From CAKTOF01 sp964523945 (GTDB lineage: Bacteria; Bacillota; Clostridia; Oscillospirales; Oscillospiraceae), in assembly GCA_964523945.1 (NCBI GenBank), contig CAZGBU010000052.1, positions 1 through 13,613 of the forward strand: a stretch of 13,613 nt of DNA, written 5' to 3'. The translations under genes were made by a program, and so were the position numbers. How positions within the stretch are numbered: position 1 is the stretch's first letter; every line of letters starts with the position of its first letter. The notes under the pieces were generated by a model. It saw nothing but the letters and a program-made list of their open reading frames with translations, did no database searches and had not been told where the DNA came from. This document shows positions 6,003 through 11,152 of this stretch, in pieces.

Positions 6003-6908
6003 TCAGAAGCTGCCCGGCTCCCAGGCCACCAGGCGGACGAAGCCGCCGTCGGCCATCTCGCAGCGGAACGGGAACGCGGCGATGATCATGCGCTTGCCGG
6101 TGACCTCATCGATGTCGCCGCCGGCATTCTCTACGGTGCACACGCCCGACTGCATATAGATACGATGGCACGGCTCGTAATCCGGATACTTCACGGCAGC
6201 GGACTCGCCAGTCGCCTGGACATAAGCAGTCTCGAGCCAGGGCATCTGCTCCTTGAGCGGGTGGTGCCACAGCGGCGCGTCGGTCGCACCCCAGGTACCG
6301 GAGATTCCCTTAATGTGTTTCTCATTGACGAGATAATGCGCCAGTTCAGGGCCCTCGCCGGGATAGTAGTTGTAGTATTTATCGTTGTTGACTCTCCAAT
6401 AGTGATGGAAGCCGGTGTTAATGATGACCCAGTCGTTTTCGCGAACCTCGAGGCCGTCTTTCTTACAGGCCGCTTCGAATTCGTCCGGCATGATGATATG
6501 CCAGATGTCGGCCGGCATGCGGCTCGGATCACCCTCAGCAGCATTCCATTTCTCCTCAAACTCGTCTCTGAGGTAGCGCATATCAACGATGATGCCGGTG
6601 CCGATGCAGCGCTCAAGCTTCAGCTCAGCAAGGTTATAGCCATTGCGCTCCCGATCAACCTCTTCCTCGTGCAGGACGTGGTTCGGCGCATCCATATGCG
6701 TACCGGCGTGCAGCGTGCCGGTGTAGGTCATGGTGCGCTTGTGGAAGCGGCCGAGATACTGGCCGCGCGGGAACACCAGGTCCTGACGCGCGCCGGGGAA
6801 CGGCCACAGCGGCGTGTCGACGCCCCAGGGCATCGACAGGTCATAGATTTTGGTCATTTTTGAATCGTCCAGATACTGAGGCGCATTCTTCAGGGGCATG
6901 TAAGCCAT
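6003..6908 (-). CDS. Cyclase-family metal-dependent hydrolase; proposed dihydrophloroglucinol cyclohydrolase
   Basis: A 301-residue protein of the cyclase/kynurenine-formamidase-like family (PF04199 type). The metal-binding signature H-x-G-T-H-x-D-x3-H is complete in HAGTHMDAPNH (His67, His71, Asp73, His77). The C-terminal ENAGGDIDEVTGKRMIIAAF stretch and ADGGFVRLVAW tail are also typical. Members use Mn or Zn to hydrolyse C-N, C-O or C-C bonds in rings. In the phloroglucinol pathway a Mn-dependent member, as I recall, opens dihydrophloroglucinol to 3-hydroxy-5-oxohexanoate, which fits the neighbours here. The ATG at 6906-6908 follows GGGAGG. It is the first gene after a MerR-type promoter divergent from a MerR regulator. 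Its 3' end is duplicated downstream. Kynurenine formamidase or an amide hydrolase are alternatives; no tryptophan-pathway genes are nearby. Family firm, substrate inferred. Confidence 0.9.
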   Translation of the reverse strand: MAYMPLKNAPQYLDDSKMTKIYDLSMPWGVDTPLWPFPGARQDLVFPRGQYLGRFHKRTMTYTGTLHAGTHMDAPNHVLHEEEVDRERNGYNLAELKLERCIGTGIIVDMRYLRDEFEEKWNAAEGDPSRMPADIWHIIMPDEFEAACKKDGLEVRENDWVIINTGFHHYWRVNNDKYYNYYPGEGPELAHYLVNEKHIKGISGTWGATDAPLWHHPLKEQMPWLETAYVQATGESAAVKYPDYEPCHRIYMQSGVCTVENAGGDIDEVTGKRMIIAAFPFRCEMADGGFVRLVAWEPGSF

Positions 6909-6942
6909 GATCGTATCCTCCCATATGTATTTTTACATCGTT

Positions 6943-6973
6943 ATTTTACACCTTAGTATGATTCCAAGGTCAA
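6943..6973 (-). promoter_or_regulatory. MerR-type promoter and operator for the cyclase operon
   Basis: On the minus strand: TTGACC (-35, 6968-6973), a 19-bp spacer, TAAAAT (-10, 6943-6948). A 21-bp dyad at 6950-6970 with arms ACCTT/AAGGT and further inner matches sits between the two boxes. An over-long 19-bp spacer holding a dyad is the hallmark of promoters activated by MerR proteins through DNA underwinding, and a MerR gene diverges immediately. The transcript would start near 6936. Confidence 0.8.
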
Positions 6974-6994
6974 GTGGCCGGGAAAAACTTTTTC

Positions 6995-7023
6995 TTGCAA
7001 CGTTCCGGGAAATTCCCTATAAT
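6995..7023 (+). promoter_or_regulatory. Promoter of the MerR regulator gene
   Basis: TTGCAA (6995-7000), a 17-bp spacer and a perfect TATAAT (7018-7023). The spacer contains the 11-bp palindrome GGGAAATTCCC (7007-7017). A transcript from about 7030 gives a leader of about 30 bases with AGGAGG at 7048-7053. Confidence 0.8.
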
Positions 7024-7059
7024 ATCAGTATCCGAAATATGGCGGCTAGGAGGCGGCAT

Positions 7060-7884
7060 ATGAAACGGTATAAAATCGGCGATGTCGCCAAGATTCTCGG
7101 CATTTCACCGGATCTGCTGCGGTATTACGAGAAAAAAGGCGTCGTCCGGCCGGTCAAGGACAAGACGAACGACTACCGCTACTACGAAGCGTGGGACATC
7201 AATTTCCTCGTCGACTGTCTGTGGTTCAAGAACTTCGGCTTCGGCATCGAGCAGATCGCGCACATCGTCTCGGACAGCACCTGTGACGAGCTGATGCAGA
7301 CCATGGAGGAAAAGCAGACAGAGCTGCGCGAGGCCATCCACCACCAGCAGCTTTTGCTGCGCCGCGCTGAGCAGTACTGCGATGGGATTGCACGCGCACG
7401 TGCGCTGCTCGGCCAGTGTGATCTCTCCCCAAGCCCCGAGACAGTCCGGTACCTGAACCGGTACAACTTCCTCTATGACAAGTCGCCGGATCTGCAGCAG
7501 CTTGGGCAGGAATGGCTGCAATACATGCCATTTATCCACCGCTGCTTTGAAATCGAGCGCGAGGTGCTCATCCGCGGGGGCAGCGAATACGCCTGGGGCT
7601 TCTCGCTCGATATGGACTATGTGCGCGAATTCAAGGTGAACGTCGAGCCGCCTGTGGTGCATTTGCCGAGCGAACCGTGTCTGCATTCCGTATTCCGCAG
7701 CGCCGGCAAGGATCAGTTTGCACCGCGTCACATGGACTACATGGTGCGCTACTGCGCGGAGCATGGCCTGCGCATCACCGGCAACGCCCGCGGCAATCTG
7801 CTGTGCAGCGTACTCGAAGACGGCGCGCTGACCGGCTATTTTGAAGTCTGGCTGCCTGTTTCACCCGAAGCAGACAACGCATAA
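7060..7884 (+). CDS. MerR-family regulator with GyrI-like effector domain
   Basis: A 274-residue protein. The N-terminal MerR winged helix (1-70) begins YKIGDVAKILGISPDLLRYY (4-23), followed by EKKGVVRP and a tyrosine-rich DYRYYEAWDI wing. A long amphipathic helix (about 76-118) fits the family's antiparallel dimerisation coiled coil. The last 150 residues, ending GYFEVWLPV (259-267), look like a BmrR/GyrI-type small-molecule binding domain. It lacks the clustered cysteines of metal- or redox-sensing MerR proteins, so an organic effector is likely. The ATG at 7060 follows AGGAGG with six bases between. It is divergent from the cyclase operon, whose promoter has the 19-bp spacer and dyad MerR proteins act on, so it is very probably that operon's activator. 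Aromatic substrates or intermediates such as phloroglucinol are the natural effector guess. Confidence 0.93.
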   Translation: MKRYKIGDVAKILGISPDLLRYYEKKGVVRPVKDKTNDYRYYEAWDINFLVDCLWFKNFGFGIEQIAHIVSDSTCDELMQTMEEKQTELREAIHHQQLLLRRAEQYCDGIARARALLGQCDLSPSPETVRYLNRYNFLYDKSPDLQQLGQEWLQYMPFIHRCFEIEREVLIRGGSEYAWGFSLDMDYVREFKVNVEPPVVHLPSEPCLHSVFRSAGKDQFAPRHMDYMVRYCAEHGLRITGNARGNLLCSVLEDGALTGYFEVWLPVSPEADNA

Positions 7885-7885
7885 A

Positions 7886-7926
7886 AACCATGGGGCATCG
7901 CAATGCGATGCCCCATGGTTCTATTT
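7886..7926. terminator. Bidirectional rho-independent terminator
   Basis: A perfect 16-bp stem (7886-7901 with 7905-7920) with a three-base loop sits between the convergent MerR and BKACE genes. It is followed by TTCTATTTT on the plus strand and TTTTTATG on the minus strand, so it can stop transcripts from both sides. Confidence 0.93.
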
Positions 7927-8816
7927 TACAGGCACTTGCGGGTGATGCCGAGGATCTCGCGCGCCTCCTGCGCAGTCGCAATCTCTCGGCCAGCCAGCTT
8001 GGCCAGTGCAACGGCGCGTTCGACGAGCATGACATTTGTGGCGATGATCTTATTGCCGTCAGCATCCTTGCCATACATGACGTTGTCCTCCAGACCGACA
8101 CGCAGGCCGTCGCAGCCGAGCGCAAGACCGGCCAGCATCATTGGCATGTGCGCCTTGCCAATACCGGAAACCGACCAGGTCGCACCCTCGGGCAGCTTGT
8201 CAACCAGGAAGCTGAGGTTCTCGGCCGTGCCGGGCATCGAGCCGCCAACGCCCATGATAAACTGGATATGGGGCGGCTTCGGAATCCCCCATTTGTTGAC
8301 ATAATACATTACCGAGTCGATATGGCCGGTATCAAACACCTCGAATTCCGGCTTGACGTCCTCTTTGACGACCTCCTGCGCGAGCAGGTTCAAAAAGCGC
8401 GGGCTGTTCTCGAAGATGTAACTGTTGGCCCAGTTGATGGTGTTCGGATCAAACGAGCACATCTCAGGCTTCAGCGCGCTCAGGTGCTGCAGGCGCTTGT
8501 AGTCCTCGTACTCGCCGCCGGAGGTGGTCAGGTTGATGATGACATCGACACCAGCCTCGCCGCAGTATTTGCGGCAAAGCTCGACCGTTTCCGTGAATTT
8601 CTGCAGGCTCATCGACTTGTAGCCGATCTGCATCTCGCCGTCGACAACCTTGTCCTCACGGACATGAATGTGGACGATCGACGCGCCGGCCTTTGCCACA
8701 TCGACAACCTGGCGGGCAATCTCCTCCGGCGTGTAGGGCACTGTGGGCGCCTGTGACTTCTTTGTGCCGGCGCCGCACATGCAGCACTGAATCATAATCT
8801 TGTTGGACTTGGACAT
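7926..8816 (-). CDS. BKACE-family beta-keto acid cleavage enzyme; proposed triacetate acetoacetate-lyase
   Basis: A 296-residue TIM-barrel protein of the 3-keto-5-aminohexanoate cleavage (BKACE, formerly DUF849) family. The zinc ligands are present: HIH (His49, His51) and Glu243 in RVGLEDN (239-245), which also holds the family's Arg and Asp. Other blocks are INLTTSGG (94-101), KPEMCSFDPNTINW (116-129) and PEFEVFDTGH (156-165). The family condenses a beta-keto acid with acetyl-CoA to release acetoacetate and a new CoA ester. With triacetate as substrate both products are acetoacetyl units, matching the adjacent thiolase. The position of the lysine-pathway enzyme's Glu14 appears to be Gly17 (CGAGT), so an amino substrate is less likely. 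The ATG at 8814-8816 has AGGAG ten bases upstream; a GTG three codons earlier is too close to that site. Last gene before a strong terminator. Confidence 0.92.
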   Translation of the reverse strand: MSKSNKIMIQCCMCGAGTKKSQAPTVPYTPEEIARQVVDVAKAGASIVHIHVREDKVVDGEMQIGYKSMSLQKFTETVELCRKYCGEAGVDVIINLTTSGGEYEDYKRLQHLSALKPEMCSFDPNTINWANSYIFENSPRFLNLLAQEVVKEDVKPEFEVFDTGHIDSVMYYVNKWGIPKPPHIQFIMGVGGSMPGTAENLSFLVDKLPEGATWSVSGIGKAHMPMMLAGLALGCDGLRVGLEDNVMYGKDADGNKIIATNVMLVERAVALAKLAGREIATAQEAREILGITRKCL

Positions 8817-8944
8817 GCTTGTCACACTCCTGCCTTTCTATATATACATTTTCACAGCATGATGGAATTTGCTTCATCCCGGGAAAACCGGTTCCGCATT
8901 CACTGAAAAACAGCGGCTGCGTCTGCAATCCGGCCCGGGCGCGA

Positions 8945-10198
8945 TTATTCACACATCTCGATGACCGTTGCCTGGCCCATGCCGCCGGCAATACACAGCG
9001 TTGCAAGGCCGTACTTCAGGCCGCGGCGCTTCATTTCGTGCATCAGCGTGATGATAATGCGGCTGCCGGACGAGCCGACCGGATGACCAAGCGCCACCGC
9101 ACCACCGTTGACATTGATGATGTCCATCTTATTCTCCCAGCCAAGCAGCTTGATGCATCCAAGCGCCTGGGCAGCGAACGCCTCGTTGAGTTCGATGAGC
9201 TGGATGTCGTCCATCGTCAAGCCGGCGTTTTTGAGCGCTTTCGGCACGGCGTAGACCGGGCCGAGGCCCATCGTCTTCGGGTCGCAGCCTGCGGTGCCCA
9301 TACCAATGATCTTCGCCATTGGCTTCATGCCGAGTTCCGCAGCCTTTTCCTCACTCATCAGCAGCATGCAGCTTGCGCCGTCATTGCGGCCGGAAGAAGA
9401 GGCTGCGGTGACCGTGCCGGTCAGCTCAGAGGAATTGAAAATCCGCCCATCCTCCTCTGTGACAATATTAAAACAGGGCTTGAGCCTGCTCATTTTCTCC
9501 AGGCTGGTATCGCGCTTCGGGAACTCATCTGTGTCAAAGACAATCGGCGGCTTTTTACGGCCCTGCGGGACAGTGACTGGGACAATCTCATCTTTAAACT
9601 TTCCTGCATCGATGGCCGCGATGGCGCGGCGCTGCGATTCCATCGAGAATTCATCCTGCTGCTCGCGGGTAATGCCAAGCGTTTCGGCGATTTTCTCCGC
9701 TGTCGCGCCCATGTTATAGCGGCCATACATCTCCTGTGGCTGACTGCGGAACTGCCCCTCGGTCACGGCATCGATCAGCTCGGTGTTGCCGGTGCCGACG
9801 CCATAGCGTGCGTTGCGCAGGTAGAACACTGCGTTGGACATCGACTCTGTTCCGCCGGCGAGCACCACATCGGACAGACCGGTCATAATCTGCATTGCGC
9901 CGTTGTGTACAGCGGTCATGCCGGAGGCGCACTGGCGCATGACCGTATGGGCCGAGGCCGACTCGGGGATGCCGACCTTGAGCGCCGCGACGCGCGCAAT
10001 ATTCGGCTCATCAGAGGTCTGGCGGCACTGGCCCAGAATAACTTCATCGACCTCCTTCGGGTCGATGCCGGTACGGTCCAGCTCGCCTTTCAGGACTGCA
10101 CAGGCCAGGTCATAGGCGCTGAGCGGCCGGAGGCTGCCGCCCATCGAGCCGACGGCCGTCCGGCATCCATCGATGATGACTGCGGTTTTCATTTCCAT
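8945..10198 (-). CDS. Thiolase (acetyl-CoA acetyltransferase type)
   Basis: A 417-residue thiolase, slightly longer than the usual 390-400. The acylated cysteine is Cys90 in RQCASGM. NEAFAAQ (338-344), GGAVALGHPVGSSGSR (365-380, His372) and CIAGGMGQ (402-409, Cys402) complete the active site. The loop normally written GNASG-I/L-NDGAA reads SSSGRNDGAS (267-276) here, a mild departure close to the CoA-binding region. It cleaves a 3-ketoacyl-CoA with CoA, or the reverse. Beside a BKACE enzyme the expected substrate is acetoacetyl-CoA, giving two acetyl-CoA. The ATG at 10196-10198 is 12 bases after AAGGAG; a second ATG two codons in is further away. It lies between the transhydroxylase-like subunits and BKACE on one strand, with a 128-base gap to BKACE in which I see no clear terminator. 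Confidence 0.95.
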   Translation of the reverse strand: MEMKTAVIIDGCRTAVGSMGGSLRPLSAYDLACAVLKGELDRTGIDPKEVDEVILGQCRQTSDEPNIARVAALKVGIPESASAHTVMRQCASGMTAVHNGAMQIMTGLSDVVLAGGTESMSNAVFYLRNARYGVGTGNTELIDAVTEGQFRSQPQEMYGRYNMGATAEKIAETLGITREQQDEFSMESQRRAIAAIDAGKFKDEIVPVTVPQGRKKPPIVFDTDEFPKRDTSLEKMSRLKPCFNIVTEEDGRIFNSSELTGTVTAASSSGRNDGASCMLLMSEEKAAELGMKPMAKIIGMGTAGCDPKTMGLGPVYAVPKALKNAGLTMDDIQLIELNEAFAAQALGCIKLLGWENKMDIINVNGGAVALGHPVGSSGSRIIITLMHEMKRRGLKYGLATLCIAGGMGQATVIEMCE

Positions 10199-10221
10199 CT
10201 GTGATTCAGACTCCTTTTATT

Positions 10222-10266
10222 CGGGAATTCCCGCATTCTTACAGCCCCGCCAGACGGCGGGGCTGT
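10222..10266. other. Intergenic stem-loop and palindrome before the thiolase gene
   Basis: A perfect 11-bp stem ACAGCCCCGCC/GGCGGGGCTGT (10241-10251 with 10256-10266) has an AGAC loop. Next to it lies the 12-bp perfect palindrome CGGGAATTCCCG (10222-10233). Neither strand has a U tract after the stem, so it is not a standard terminator. It lies in the 80-base gap between the Fe-S subunit and the thiolase and may set differential mRNA stability. Confidence 0.55.
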
Positions 10267-10278
10267 ATGTTTCAACTG

Positions 10279-11151
10279 TTATTCCGCCGGTTCGAGATAG
10301 GTGATGCCCACATAGTGGTCGTGATCCGTCCGCTCGCCGGTATAGACGACCGGCCGGAAGCCCGGGTATGTGATTTCCACCGTCCAGCTCTGTGCTTTGG
10401 GAAGATCTTCGAACTCCCAGTCGCCGGCCCAGTTCGTCTCTGTCTCATAAGATGTACCGCATGCCTCGCAGGTGATCTTCACCTTCGCGCCGATACAGAC
10501 CTCTTCGAGTTCTTTCGGATACGCCACCGTTCCGGCCAGGAACGCCGACGGGATGTTCAGATGCACGACGCTCGAGCCCATATCGCCCAGGCACTCGAGT
10601 TGCGTGACCTTGTTGGCAGCAATGAGCTTTGAAATCTCACTGTCCGGATCGGCCAGGTCGCCAAATACGAGCGCCTGGTTCGGGCACGCCTCGACACAGC
10701 GCGGCTCAAAGCCCGGGTAGTCCGGATCATCGAGCAGCTCGGCGCACATGGTGCACTTCTGCGGGAGCTGCAGCTCCTCGTTCCAGAATACCGCGCCGAC
10801 CGGGCAGGCATCGACGATCTGCTTCTGCCCTTTTGCCTTCTCCGGGTCGATGATGACGATGCCGTCGGGGCGCTTGTACACGGCACCGTCTGTGGCAGCG
10901 GCCATACAGGCCGGGTTGTCGCAGTGCGAGCAGGGCGTCGGCACAGTGGCCGTCTTGATGCGGCGCTCATTGTCGCCGCGCTCCCACTCGACGATATTCA
11001 TCCAGTACTGGCCAAGTTCCGGCTGCGACTTCGACAGCGCAGTGTCCCAGCCGCAGTGTTCATCCTTGCACGCCATAAAGCACGCATAGCAGGCCATGCA
11101 GCGCGCAGAGTTGATGGCGATGCCAGGCTGTTTCATGGGTTTTTTCCACAT
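10279..11151 (-). CDS. Iron-sulfur subunit of a pyrogallol-phloroglucinol transhydroxylase-like enzyme
   Basis: A 290-residue electron-transfer subunit. Twelve cysteines can make three [4Fe-4S] clusters: C18/C21/C24/C28, C74/C77/C82, C116, and C133/C136/C152/C156. The middle motif reads CMAAATDGAVYKRPDG, lacking the cysteine that DMSO-reductase-type partners have there, as in the Pelobacter transhydroxylase small subunit (from memory). PDGIVIIDPEKAKGQ (95-109) is also shared. Residues about 205-290 form a beta-rich domain (ITCEACG..., DWEFEDLP, WTVEITYPGF) resembling the C-terminal beta-barrel of that subunit, with a CxxC (228-231) that could hold a metal. No twin-arginine signal, so cytoplasmic. 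The ATG at 11149-11151 lies one base past the large-subunit stop and follows AAGGAGG, so the two are translationally linked. An open frame further upstream overlaps the large-subunit gene and is not real. Confidence 0.88.
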   Translation of the reverse strand: MWKKPMKQPGIAINSARCMACYACFMACKDEHCGWDTALSKSQPELGQYWMNIVEWERGDNERRIKTATVPTPCSHCDNPACMAAATDGAVYKRPDGIVIIDPEKAKGQKQIVDACPVGAVFWNEELQLPQKCTMCAELLDDPDYPGFEPRCVEACPNQALVFGDLADPDSEISKLIAANKVTQLECLGDMGSSVVHLNIPSAFLAGTVAYPKELEEVCIGAKVKITCEACGTSYETETNWAGDWEFEDLPKAQSWTVEITYPGFRPVVYTGERTDHDHYVGITYLEPAE

Positions 11152-11152
11152 A

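Noticed and set aside
5646..6863. Long plus-strand open frame across the repeat region and opposite the cyclase
   Set aside because: It is antisense to a well-supported cyclase gene, shows no recognisable domain, and runs through the hairpin repeats.
6003..6908. Kynurenine formamidase
   Set aside because: Same family, but there is no tryptophan-pathway context and the neighbours fit phloroglucinol ring opening much better.
7926..8816. Lysine fermentation 3-keto-5-aminohexanoate cleavage enzyme (kce)
   Set aside because: None of the lysine aminomutase, kdd or kal genes is nearby and the amino-binding glutamate appears missing, so the specific name is not justified.
8841..8867. Separate promoter for the BKACE gene (TATATA at 8841-8846, minus strand)
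   Set aside because: No acceptable -35 at 16-18 bp. The AT-rich stretch may just be the leader; not strong enough to list.
8819..10204. 461-codon plus-strand open frame opposite the thiolase
   Set aside because: It is antisense to a thiolase with all catalytic motifs; the translation is His/Arg/Ala-rich with no family signature.
10241..10266. Rho-independent terminator between the Fe-S subunit and thiolase genes
   Set aside because: The stem is strong, but there is no U tract on the minus strand and no clear promoter for the thiolase after it, so I list it only as a stem-loop.
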